This document shows, in pieces, positions 42,147 to 49,182 of a stretch of DNA of 64,000 nt (positions within the stretch are counted from its first letter, which is position 1; every line of letters begins with the position of its first letter). The notes beneath the pieces were generated by a model. It searched no databases, was not told the origin of the DNA, and was given only the letters and a program-made list of their open reading frames with translations. The translations under genes and the position numbers were made by a program. The stretch covers positions 62,001-126,000 of the forward strand of contig JAEBDY010000006.1 in the NCBI GenBank assembly GCA_049997955.1. Direction: 5' to 3'. Source of the stretch: Umezawaea sp049997955. GTDB taxonomy: Bacteria > Actinomycetota > Actinomycetes > Mycobacteriales > Pseudonocardiaceae.

Positions 42147-43023
42147 GAGCGTTATGCGTAGATTCGTCTACCAGCAGGTTCGGAACCGCTCCAAGCGGAT
42201 GATCGTGCGGACCAGAGCCGGGAGTTCGCTCAGTCGTCCCCGGTAGCCGGTGCCGAGGATCTTCCAGTTCTTCAGATGTGCGATCGCGCGTTCGACCGCG
42301 GACCTGATTCCGGACAGCACCTTGTTCGCGGCGATCCGGTCGGGGTCGGGTTCGCGGTTCTTGGGTTTCTTGGTCGGGGTGATCATGCCTGTGCCCTGGT
42401 AGCCCTTGTCCGCGACCGTGTCCGGGGTGTCCAGACGGTCGGCCAGGCCCCACGCGCGGAACGCCTCCAGGTCGGAGATGCTGCCCGACACCGGGTAGGA
42501 CGTGGTGATCACCCGACCGGCGAGATCGGCGACGACCTGCACGGTCATCCCGGACCGGTGCCGCCGCCCGGAGTACAACTCCGGCCGTCCGGTCCGATTT
42601 CCGGTCGGGATCAACGTGCCGTCGACCAGCAACGCGGTGGCGGGCAGGTCCTCGTCGAGGTCGAAGTCCGCCAAGCCTCGGGACAGGATCGGGGTGATCG
42701 CTCGGATCAGTCGGCTGACGGTGGACTGCGCGACCTTGTAGTGGAAGGCGAGCACGACCTGGGCGGTGTTGTGGCGCAGGTATTGCAAGGTCATCATCAC
42801 CGCCTGGGTCGGGTCCAGTGCTCGGCGGGGGTCCCAGGGCATGACCTCGACCACCCGGTCGACGAGATGGGTGACCTGGTCGAGGTCCAGGCCGGTGATA
42901 GCCTTGGGTTGCAACGGCTTCTCCTGCGCATCGTCTTCTGTGAGAGGAAAACGATCTTAGCGGTAGAGGCCGTTGCGCTTATTCTGGGCATTTTCGGCTC
43001 GGAGCGTTCTACGCATAACGCTC
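42147..43023 (-). mobile_element. IS5-family insertion sequence, complete
   Basis: 877-bp element with perfect 16-bp terminal inverted repeats: GAGCGTTATGCGTAGA at the left (42147-42162) and its complement at the right (43008-43023). It is flanked by a TCG direct repeat (42144-42146 and 43024-43026), read as a 3-bp target duplication. It holds one transposase gene and looks intact. The target is the outer arm of the structured palindrome, which shows clean borders. Confidence 0.9.
42168..42914 (-). CDS. IS5-family DDE transposase
   Basis: 248-residue transposase: an N-terminal helix-turn-helix (HTH_Tnp_4 type, QVVLAFHYKVAQSTVSRLIR, about 52-71) and a DDE_Tnp_4 catalytic domain. The three acidic residues are visible in LLVDGTLIPTG, VADKGYQG and SAVERAIAHLK. 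TTG start at 42914 with AGGAG 6 nt upstream. The frame has no internal stop or shift, so the element may still be active. Confidence 0.92.
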   Translation of the reverse strand: MQPKAITGLDLDQVTHLVDRVVEVMPWDPRRALDPTQAVMMTLQYLRHNTAQVVLAFHYKVAQSTVSRLIRAITPILSRGLADFDLDEDLPATALLVDGTLIPTGNRTGRPELYSGRRHRSGMTVQVVADLAGRVITTSYPVSGSISDLEAFRAWGLADRLDTPDTVADKGYQGTGMITPTKKPKNREPDPDRIAANKVLSGIRSAVERAIAHLKNWKILGTGYRGRLSELPALVRTIIRLERFRTCW

Positions 43024-43135
43024 TCGGGGGATTTGACCCTTAAAATTGGTGATCGGGTAGGCCTTCGGACTGCCCTTTTAGCCCGATCAAGGGTCAAATC
43101 GAGGGGTCCCCGAGTCAAATCGGCCACAGCACGCC

Positions 43136-43285
43136 GGAAGCCACGGCCACCTGCTGGAGTCGCTGGGACCTGCGACCACCTGCTGGCCGGTCACTGGAAG
43201 CCACGGCCACCCGCTGGCGTCGCTGGAACCACGGCCACCTACTGGCCAGTCGCTAGAGAAGCCCGACCACCTGCTGGCAGAAACC
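43136..43285 (+). repeat. Degenerate tandem array after palindrome copy 2
   Basis: Five units of 29-31 bp with the core GCCACGGCCACCTGCTGG followed by nnGTCGCTGGA. Units start at about 43136, 43165, 43196, 43225 and 43255. The array begins 9 bp after the palindrome, on the same side as the array at copy 1, but its sequence is unrelated. Confidence 0.75.
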
Positions 43286-43297
43286 GAAAACCAACCC

Positions 43298-43630
43298 TCA
43301 AGCCCACCAAAAAACCCACAAGACCCCGAACCCCACCACCAACACCCCCAACGAGAACCCGGCCGCCACCCACCCCCGCCGCCGGTCCGCGAACACCTGG
43401 CACACCACAGCCACCACGGCCACCACCCAGTGGGCGGTCACCACCCCCCACCCCAGTCCTGGCAGGTCGCGTCCCCCCGCGTACCGCTGCACCACCACGG
43501 TGCCGATGGCCAACAACACCAAGCCCACCGTGAACGCCCCGCTGATGCCGCGCCACATCCGCGCGACGAGCCGTTCTCGCCTGGGCGTCAGGTCAGGCGT
43601 GTGGAGTTCGACCGTGATCGGTTCGCTCAT
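43298..43630 (-). CDS. Small three-TM membrane protein, unknown
   Basis: 110-residue membrane protein: charged N-terminus (about 1-27) then three hydrophobic helices (about 30-48, 62-80 and 88-108), ending VLWVFWWA. The family is unrecognised. ATG at 43630, 9 bp downstream of the RecB-like nuclease gene in the same direction, so co-transcribed. Its end is close to the tandem array, and the last codons are in the less GC-rich DNA beside it. Confidence 0.65.
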   Translation of the reverse strand: MSEPITVELHTPDLTPRRERLVARMWRGISGAFTVGLVLLAIGTVVVQRYAGGRDLPGLGWGVVTAHWVVAVVAVVCQVFADRRRGWVAAGFSLGVLVVGFGVLWVFWWA

Positions 43631-43639
43631 GAAGCCTCC

Positions 43640-44479
43640 TCAAGGCGCGAGCATGGCCCACGGGTCAAGCGACGGTGCTGCTTGCTGTCCTTCCGGGCAG
43701 CTGCGTCGGAAGTCGCACCAGGTGCACTGCCGTCCGGTGCGCGGGGGGAACAGGATCTCCGGGTCGCCGCCCGCGGCCAACGTATCGGCTGCCAGGCTCA
43801 GCTCGTCCGCGGCTTCCTCGGCCCGCGAGACGTGCCTGCCCAGGCTTTCGTCGGTGTGCTCCCAGACCGACACGGTCCTGGTCGGCAGGTGGTGCAGTTC
43901 CACGCGGTGGCAGGGTTTCCGCAGCGTCCGGCGAGCGGCCAGCGCGTACAGGGCCAGCGCCAGCGATCCGCGGGCGTCGTCCACGGTCAGCGCGTGCCGC
44001 CCGGTCTTGTAGTCGACGATGACGAGTTCGCCGTCGCGCAGGTCGATCCGGTCGACCCGGCCCTCGGCGACGATCTTCGACGTGGGTGTGGACACCCACC
44101 GCTCGATGCCCACGGGTTCGATGGACGTGTCGAGTTCGCTGACGTAGTCGCGAACCCACCCGTCGGCGCGCTCCCGGTAGACCGCCGCCTGCTCCGCGTC
44201 GCGGAACCCGTCGTTCTTCCACTGCCGGTGCACCAGCGCCACCGCCTGGTCGGGCGTCCGCTTCTCCGCGGGCAGGTCGAACAGCGCCTTCAACGCGTTG
44301 TGCACCACGGCGCCCAGCGTGTTGTGCGCCCAGGCGCCACCGCGCGGCGGGCTGGGACGGTCGAGGTAGGCCATGCGGTACCGACGCGGGCAGTCCGCCC
44401 AGGTGGCCAGTTTCGACGGAGTCACCCGAACGAGCTTGCGCGGCACACTTCCGAAGTCGAACCCGAGCTGCTCCTGCAC
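43640..44479 (-). CDS. RecB-like PD-(D/E)XK exonuclease with Fe-S cysteines
   Basis: 279-residue single-domain nuclease of the RecB/Cas4-like PDDEXK_1 group. Catalytic elements: LGAVVHNALKALFD (conserved His), GRVDRIDLRDGELVIVDYKTGR (about 138-159). Four cysteines for a [4Fe-4S] cluster: ATWADCPRRY near residue 28 and CTWCDFRRSC near 258-267. It resembles the C-terminal nuclease of AdnA/AddB without the motor. The role is probably DNA repair; no CRISPR genes are nearby, so a Cas4 role is not supported. GTG at 44479. Confidence 0.87.
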   Translation of the reverse strand: MQEQLGFDFGSVPRKLVRVTPSKLATWADCPRRYRMAYLDRPSPPRGGAWAHNTLGAVVHNALKALFDLPAEKRTPDQAVALVHRQWKNDGFRDAEQAAVYRERADGWVRDYVSELDTSIEPVGIERWVSTPTSKIVAEGRVDRIDLRDGELVIVDYKTGRHALTVDDARGSLALALYALAARRTLRKPCHRVELHHLPTRTVSVWEHTDESLGRHVSRAEEAADELSLAADTLAAGGDPEILFPPRTGRQCTWCDFRRSCPEGQQAAPSLDPWAMLAP

Positions 44480-44543
44480 GCGTCCAAGGCTACGCAAGGA
44501 CACCGACAGTGCTGTCACGAGCACCCACCGGCAGGATGTCGAC

Positions 44544-44885
44544 ATGGAGATCTGGCACAACCCGCGCTGCTCGAAGTCCCGCAGGGCCAAGCAGGCGCTG
44601 GACGACCGGAACCTCGACTACACCGAACGCCGCTACCTCGACGACGCCCCGACGGCCGCCGAACTGGCGGAGGTGCTCGACAAGATGGGCGCCGAGCCGT
44701 GGGACGTCGCCCGCATGGGGGAGGCCCGCGCCAGGGAGCTGAACCTGGCCGAACTGCCCCACGACCGCCAGGCCTGGCTGGACGTCCTGGCGGCGAACCC
44801 GGTCCTCGTCGAGCGCCCGATCATCATCACCGACGCCACGGCCTTCGTCGCCAGGACGGACGACGCGCTCACGTCGTTGGGCTGA
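44544..44885 (+). CDS. ArsC/Spx-like thioredoxin-fold reductase
   Basis: 113-residue ArsC-family protein. Nucleophile Cys9 in HNPRCSKSRRA, conserved Tyr/Arg stretch YTERRYLDD, and the ERPIII segment near 93, where the Arg helps arsenate binding in glutaredoxin-type arsenate reductases. It could reduce arsenate using a small thiol, but no arsenic transporter or ArsR gene is nearby, so a general thiol-redox role is equally possible. ATG at 44544; divergent from the nuclease gene. Confidence 0.85.
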   Translation: MEIWHNPRCSKSRRAKQALDDRNLDYTERRYLDDAPTAAELAEVLDKMGAEPWDVARMGEARARELNLAELPHDRQAWLDVLAANPVLVERPIIITDATAFVARTDDALTSLG

Positions 44886-44959
44886 TCACCAGGGCGCCGG
44901 GAGTTCACGCACGGTGTCCGACGGGTCGACCCGAACGCGAGGCGACCTCCACCCGCGAC

Positions 44960-45817
44960 CTAGCCGACGAGGATCTTGCTGCCCGTCGCGCGGTCGGCCA
45001 GGGCGTCCAGCATCTCCGGCGCGGTGGTCTCCGCGCCGAGGCGGACGGTCTTGTTCGTGCCGTGGTAGTCGCTGGACCCGGTGACCAGCAGCCCCAGGTC
45101 CCCCGCGAGCGACCGGAGCCGGTCCCGCGTCGACGGGTCGTGGTCGGGGTGGTCGACCTCGACACCGGCCAAACCCTTGCCCGCGAGGTCGGCCACGACC
45201 TGGTCGGTCACGATCGGCCCGCGGGACACCGCGAACGGGTGCGCCAGGACCGTCACGCCACCGGCGTCGGTGATCATCTCGATGGCCCGTTCGACGGGGG
45301 TGTCGGTCTTCGGCACGTAGTACCGGCCACCGGTCAGGTACTTGGCGAACGCCTCGTTCACGCTCTCCACCACCCCGGCCCGCATCAGCGCCATGGCCAG
45401 GTGCGGCCGGCCGGCGGGCGCGTCCTCCGGCAGCGCGGCCATCAGCTCGTCGGGGTCGATGGGGAACCCGTCCTCGACCATCCGGGCGGCCATGACCCGC
45501 ACCCGGTGCCTGCGTTCGGACCGCAGCCGGAGCTGCTCCTCGACGATCGCCACCGAGGTGGGGTCGTAGAGGTAGGCCAGCAGGTGGACGGTGATCAGCC
45601 GACCGAGACCGTCCATCGAGGCGCACGACAGCTCGGCGCCGCGGACCAGCCGCAGGCCGGGCGGCAGCGAGGCGGCGGCTTCCTGCCACCCCGCCGACGT
45701 GTCGTGGTCGGTGATCGCGACCGCGTGGAGTCCGGTGGCCGCCGCGACGGCCACCAGTTCCGCGGGCGTGTCGGTGCCGTCGGACTGGTTCGAGTGGGCG
45801 TGCAGGTCGATGCGCAC
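44960..45817 (-). CDS. PHP-domain phosphoesterase (TrpH/RNase AM-like)
   Basis: 285-residue PHP protein. Metal-binding residues follow the family order: HAHSNQSDG (6-14), ITDHDT (35-40), Glu in GAELSCAS near 62, His in ITVHLLAY, VLAHPFAV near 193, and SSDYHGTN near 249-254. Relatives hydrolyse 3',5'-nucleoside bisphosphates or trim RNA 5' ends. The GTG at 45817 gives the usual start (VRIDLHAHS). It lies 36 bp downstream of the PH-domain gene in the same direction. Confidence 0.9.
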   Translation of the reverse strand: MRIDLHAHSNQSDGTDTPAELVAVAAATGLHAVAITDHDTSAGWQEAAASLPPGLRLVRGAELSCASMDGLGRLITVHLLAYLYDPTSVAIVEEQLRLRSERRHRVRVMAARMVEDGFPIDPDELMAALPEDAPAGRPHLAMALMRAGVVESVNEAFAKYLTGGRYYVPKTDTPVERAIEMITDAGGVTVLAHPFAVSRGPIVTDQVVADLAGKGLAGVEVDHPDHDPSTRDRLRSLAGDLGLLVTGSSDYHGTNKTVRLGAETTAPEMLDALADRATGSKILVG

Positions 45818-45852
45818 CCGTGCAGTGTGGCCGACGGCCTCGACCACCGTTC

Positions 45853-46413
45853 CTACGGCACCATCTTCTTGCCCCGCGCGACCCGCTGGGCCTTGATCAT
45901 CGAGAAGCGGTCGGCCTGCGCCTTCTTGTCGCCGAAGGTCAGGTCGGAGATGGCGTCGTACACCCGCTCGGGGTTCGGCAGGAACTCGATCCTGTTCAAC
46001 GCCTGGATCTGACCCGCCGACTCCACGACCAGGGTGCCGTAGCCGAACATCCGGCCCAGCACCGTCCGCTCGTAGGTGAGGTCGGTGACCTTGGTGATCG
46101 GCATCATCGCCACCTTGGTCTCGAAGACCCCGGAGGAGATCATGAACCGCTTGTCGGTCACCACGATCCGCTCGACCCACCACTCCATGACGAAGTAGGC
46201 CAACCTGAGCAGCACGAACAGCGCGGCGTACCAGAGGACGTTCTGGACGATCCCCGCGTTGCCGGGCAGCAGGTACGAGATCATCATCGCGCCGGCCAGC
46301 AGAGCGGCCGCCTCGAGGATGTCCCACAGGAGGCTGCTCCAGTGCCTGCGCACCCTGATGACCCGACGCTCGGTACCCAGCAGGTACTCGTCGGGGTCTC
46401 GCGGAGCGAACAC
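45853..46413 (-). CDS. Bacterial PH-domain membrane protein (bPH2/DUF304)
   Basis: 186-residue protein with two membrane helices (about 28-50 and 56-76) and a following PH-like domain: VERIVVTDKRFMISSGVFETKVAMMPITKVTDLTYER spans its conserved core (about 80-116), then YGTLVVESAG. Such YdbS/YdbT-like proteins are envelope components of unknown role. GTG start at 46413, in a minus-strand run with the PHP gene and a small peptide gene. Confidence 0.82.
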   Translation of the reverse strand: MFAPRDPDEYLLGTERRVIRVRRHWSSLLWDILEAAALLAGAMMISYLLPGNAGIVQNVLWYAALFVLLRLAYFVMEWWVERIVVTDKRFMISSGVFETKVAMMPITKVTDLTYERTVLGRMFGYGTLVVESAGQIQALNRIEFLPNPERVYDAISDLTFGDKKAQADRFSMIKAQRVARGKKMVP

Positions 46414-46451
46414 GGCCTACCGCCTCTCGCCGTCGGAGGGAGCCGGGCGAC

Positions 46452-46610
46452 TCAGAACAATTGTTTCACGAAGGTGATGAGCGCCTCGGCCGCTCCTCGG
46501 AGCGTGGCCAGGATGTTCTGCACCAGTTGAGCCGCTTGTGTCGGCTCCGCGATGAGGAAGAACAGCACCAAGCCGACCCCTGCGAAGGTGAGAATCTTCT
46601 TCAGATTCAC
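46452..46610 (-). CDS. Small 52-residue membrane protein
   Basis: A short gene of 52 codons plus stop, GTG at 46610. The product begins MNLKKILTFAGVGLVLFFLI, a single hydrophobic helix behind a Lys-Lys pair, followed by an amphipathic helix (AAQLVQNILATLRGAAEALI) and KQLF at the end. It lies 38 bp upstream of the PH-domain gene in the same direction. No clear ribosome site is visible, but the codon pattern and membrane layout look real; similar small proteins occur in other actinobacteria. Confidence 0.6.
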   Translation of the reverse strand: MNLKKILTFAGVGLVLFFLIAEPTQAAQLVQNILATLRGAAEALITFVKQLF

Positions 46611-46662
46611 AATGATCAACCCCGTCCGCTACCCGCACCCTGATGGCGCCAGATGAAAACCG

Positions 46663-46704
46663 TTGTACCGCACTCCGCGGCACGTTGGAGGATTTGTACC
46701 GCAC
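46663..46704. promoter_or_regulatory. Pair of 11-bp direct repeats upstream of the Nudix gene
   Basis: TTGTACCGCAC occurs at 46663-46673 and 46694-46704, 31 bp apart (about three helical turns). Near-inverted versions GTGCGGTGC and CGGTAC follow at about 46713 and 46731. They lie between the small peptide gene and the divergent Nudix gene, a likely regulator site. Confidence 0.45.
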
Positions 46705-46748
46705 ATGGGTCAGTGCGGTGCACCACCGATCCGGTACGACTACGTTGA

Positions 46749-47180
46749 GTGATCGTGACGGGGAGCGTTCGACCGGTGGTCCGATGTGTTGGTGGGATCG
46801 TGTTCGACACCAACGGGCGACTACTGCTCGTGCGACGCTCGAATCCACCAGGTGAGGGACTGTGGTCGATCCCCGGTGGGCGAGTGGAGCAGGGCGAGGC
46901 CGATGACGAGGCCGTGAGGCGGGAATTGGCCGAGGAGACGGGACTCTCCGTCACCGTGGACCGATTGGTCGGTACCGTCACCCGTCCGGCCGACAGGGGC
47001 TCCTACGAGATCCACGACTACCTCTGCCAGGTGCGATCGGGCGTGCTCCGGGCGGGGGACGACGCATCGGATGCCCGGTGGTGCTCGACTGCGATCTTGA
47101 CCACACTTCGGGAGGCGGATCTGCTCGTCGAGGGGCTCTACACCGCCCTTGACGAGTGGGGACAGCTCCCGCGGAGCTGA
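46749..47180 (+). CDS. Nudix (MutT-like) hydrolase
   Basis: 143-residue Nudix pyrophosphatase. The Nudix box is complete: GRVEQGEADDEAVRRELAEETGL covers GX5EX7REUXEEXGU (about 44-66). The N-terminal strand VRCVGGIVFDTNGRLLLVRR is typical of MutT/NudF-like enzymes. It hydrolyses a nucleoside diphosphate linked to some group X; the substrate is unknown. The start may be the GTG at 46749 or the one at 46755. Convergent with the DUF2332 gene, 49 bp apart. Confidence 0.9.
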   Translation: MIVTGSVRPVVRCVGGIVFDTNGRLLLVRRSNPPGEGLWSIPGGRVEQGEADDEAVRRELAEETGLSVTVDRLVGTVTRPADRGSYEIHDYLCQVRSGVLRAGDDASDARWCSTAILTTLREADLLVEGLYTALDEWGQLPRS

Positions 47181-47229
47181 TCTTCTTCAGCCGATCGGGT
47201 TCGGGTCACTCCCAGGATGTGGGAGCGCA

Positions 47230-48339
47230 TCACGCCAGCCAGACGAGCCGCTGGCCGTGCAGGCCCGTCTTCGCCAGCGCTCGCACGACGGGAGCCGCGC
47301 CGGAGCCGTCCCAGTGCGCCGTGCCGAGCACGCCGAACGCCTGCTCGCCCGCCGCGGGCAGCAGGTCGTCCCGGCCCGGCAGCACGTGCGAGAGCCCGGC
47401 GGCGTAGGACTCGTGGCTCACCCACCACACCGGCCGCCCCAGGTCGCCCAGCGCGGCGACGAACTCCGCCCGCCGCGCTTCCGGCAGGTACGGCATCAGC
47501 GTGCTGGTGATCACCACGAGGGGCAGTTCGGCGGGCACGAGCGCGGCGGCCTTCGCGAGGTCGTCCACGGCGTCGCCCACGACGAACGTCGGCGGCGCCT
47601 TGCGCTGCACGGTGGCGGCGACGCCGAAGTACCGCAGGCGCTCGGGCTGGTCGGCCCAGATGCAGGCCTCCAGCCACGCGTAGGCGTCCTCGTCGGTCAG
47701 GTCGGCGGGGGCGCGGTCCAGACCGACCTTCGCGGCCACCTTGACCGTCTTGGGCAGCTTCGGCAGTTCCGCGCCGGGAGCGAGTTCCAGGGCGCAGTGC
47801 AGCCCGAGGAGCGCCTTGGGCGGTCCGCTGACGAGCTGCCCGGCCTGCTGGGTCTGGTAGCGGTAGCCGTACAGGTCGAGCCCGAGCAGCAGGCCCGCGC
47901 TCGTGCCCGCCTCCAGCAGGCCCAGCGGCGAGCCCGCCTGCTTCGCCACCGCCGCGATCGCGGGGAACAGCAGCGCGGCCCGGCGCACCTCGTTGGTCTG
48001 CGTGGTGCGGCTCGCGACGAGCGCGCGCATCTTGTCCGAGCGCTGGAGCACGAAGTCGCGGAACAGCGGCCACGTGCGCTCGTCCGCGCCGTACGTGCCG
48101 CCCAGCGACGGGTAGTAGCTCGACAGCTCGTGGAACGGTTCGGCCTGGAGCAGCCGGTGTGCCGCCGCGAGGAGGAGCGTCGGGTGCCCGAACTCCTCCG
48201 GCGCGGCGGTCAGCAGTCCCGCGACCTCCGGATCGTCGGCGGCCTTGAGCGCCAAGTGCTCGTAGAGGGGGGAGACACCGGCGGCCTCCACCTCCGCGAA
48301 CCGCAGCAGGCTGCTCCGCACCAGGTCCAGAGAGGTCAC
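47230..48339 (-). CDS. DUF2332 family protein (first of two)
   Basis: 369-residue actinobacterial DUF2332 protein: YYPSLGGTYGADERTWPLF (about 73-91), TTQTNEVRRAALLFPAIAAVA (about 108-128), LLEAGTSAGLLLGLD (138-152) and a C-terminal VVITSTLMPYLPE. The LLEAGTSAG segment resembles the SAM-binding loop of Rossmann methyltransferases, but activity is unproven. GTG at 48339, set by AAGGAG 4 nt upstream. It immediately follows the MaoC-like gene. A paralogue lies 3 kb away at 50411-51493. Confidence 0.8.
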   Translation of the reverse strand: MTSLDLVRSSLLRFAEVEAAGVSPLYEHLALKAADDPEVAGLLTAAPEEFGHPTLLLAAAHRLLQAEPFHELSSYYPSLGGTYGADERTWPLFRDFVLQRSDKMRALVASRTTQTNEVRRAALLFPAIAAVAKQAGSPLGLLEAGTSAGLLLGLDLYGYRYQTQQAGQLVSGPPKALLGLHCALELAPGAELPKLPKTVKVAAKVGLDRAPADLTDEDAYAWLEACIWADQPERLRYFGVAATVQRKAPPTFVVGDAVDDLAKAAALVPAELPLVVITSTLMPYLPEARRAEFVAALGDLGRPVWWVSHESYAAGLSHVLPGRDDLLPAAGEQAFGVLGTAHWDGSGAAPVVRALAKTGLHGQRLVWLA

Positions 48340-48340
48340 G

Positions 48341-48844
48341 TCACTCCTTCGGTTCAGGCCTACCGGGCTGCTCGCCACCACGGCTCTCGCCGTAGGACAC
48401 CTTCGGCACCATGACCTTGCGCCGGAACACGCAGACGACCGTGCCGTCCTGCTTGTACCCGCGGGTCTCCACGTGCACGATGCCGCGGTCGTCCTTGGAC
48501 TTCGACGGCGTCTTGTCGAGCACCTCGGTCTCACCGTAGATGGTGTCGCCGTGGAAGGTCGGCTTGATGTGCTTGAGGGACTCCACCTCCAGGTTGGCGA
48601 TCGCCTTGCCCGAGACGTCCGGCACGGACATGCCCAGCAGCAACGAGTACACGTAGTTGCCGACCACGACGTTCTTGCCGAAGTCGGTGGTCTCCGCCGC
48701 GTAGTGCGCGTCCAGGTGCAGCGGGTGGTGGTTCATCGTGAGCAGGCAGAACAGGTGGTCGTCGTACTCCGTCACGGTCTTGCCAGGCCAGTGCTTGTAG
48801 ATCGCGCCGACCTCGAACTCCTCGTAGTAGCGACCGAACTGCAC
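48341..48844 (-). CDS. MaoC-like (R)-hydratase/dehydratase
   Basis: 167-residue hot-dog-fold protein of the MaoC family. EFEVGAIYKHWPGKTVTEYDDHLFCLLTMNHHPLHLD holds the hydratase-2 type signature with catalytic Asp and His (about 8-45), followed by VVVGNYVYSLLLGMSV and the HIKPTFHGDTIYGETEVLD strand region. It would hydrate an enoyl-CoA, probably an unusual acyl-CoA. GTG at 48844 with GGAGG 6 nt before it. It is coupled closely to the downstream DUF2332 gene (1-bp gap). Confidence 0.88.
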   Translation of the reverse strand: MQFGRYYEEFEVGAIYKHWPGKTVTEYDDHLFCLLTMNHHPLHLDAHYAAETTDFGKNVVVGNYVYSLLLGMSVPDVSGKAIANLEVESLKHIKPTFHGDTIYGETEVLDKTPSKSKDDRGIVHVETRGYKQDGTVVCVFRRKVMVPKVSYGESRGGEQPGRPEPKE

Positions 48845-49005
48845 CGCACGCCTCCATTGGTGTGTGAGCCGAACTTCTCCGGCCGGTGGGACAACGGAAA
48901 CCCACCGGGGGGACAGTAGAAACACCAAGGGAGTACCCTCGGCAACTGGTCTGTGAGCGAATCCACCGCTCGTGGCCGTCGACCCGAGGAGGTGAGGACG
49001 CACCC

Positions 49006-49068
49006 ATGAGCAAAGATCCCCATCCTGCGAGTACCACCCGCGTCCTCGTCGGTTGGGCCCACCTCTAG
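49006..49068 (+). CDS. Candidate 20-residue leader peptide upstream of corA
   Basis: A 20-codon frame opens at an ATG behind a very strong purine-rich ribosome site (AGGAGGTGAGG at 48987-48997). The peptide starts MSKDPHPAS, with Asp-Pro and His-Pro near the N-terminus, then a TAG at 49066. The ribosome site can pair with the end of the frame: GAGGACGC (48994-49001) with GCGTCCTC (49040-49047) and AGGT (48990-48993) with ACCT (49061-49064). The peptide layout resembles Mg2+-sensing leader peptides such as MgtL, but this is an inference. Confidence 0.4.
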   Translation: MSKDPHPASTTRVLVGWAHL

Positions 49069-49096
49069 CGGTTGGCCCTGTGGTACCGGTCGGGAC

Positions 49097-49141
49097 GCTC
49101 CGGTGTCGGAGCCCCTTTTCCCAGCAAGTCACGAGGCTCCG
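49097..49141 (+). promoter_or_regulatory. Candidate attenuator hairpin before corA
   Basis: GCTCCG (49097-49102) and CGGAGC (49107-49112) form a short hairpin followed by CCCTTTT, terminator-like. The same CGGAGCC (49107-49113) can instead pair with GGCTCCG (49135-49141). The two pairings exclude each other, as in an attenuator. The region is 42 bp before the corA start. Confidence 0.4.
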
Positions 49142-49182
49142 GCGCGTCGTCAGCAAGTCCACGACGTGTGCCTGGAGGACCA

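Larger units (their letters stand above)
42130..43127. repeat. 118-bp structured palindrome, copy 2, split by an IS element
   Basis: The left 17 bp (42130-42146, GTGGCCGATTTTACTCG) and the right part (43027-43127, ending CCCCGAGTCAAATCGGCCAC) rejoin to a 118-bp element equal in length to copy 1 once the IS and one TCG duplicate are removed. Relative to copy 1, both arms change at two positions and pairing is kept: T:A to C:G and G:C to A:T. Confidence 0.85.

Noticed and set aside
43136..43285. CRISPR array
   Set aside because: Units are contiguous, degenerate and without spacers; no cas genes lie nearby. The RecB-like nuclease next door is not evidence of Cas4 by itself.
43640..44479. Cas4
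   Set aside because: The fold and cysteines are shared by RecB-like repair nucleases; there is no CRISPR context.
48986..49182. M-box Mg2+ riboswitch before corA
   Set aside because: GGTGAGG is present, but the other conserved M-box segments could not be found; a leader-peptide attenuator explains the region better.
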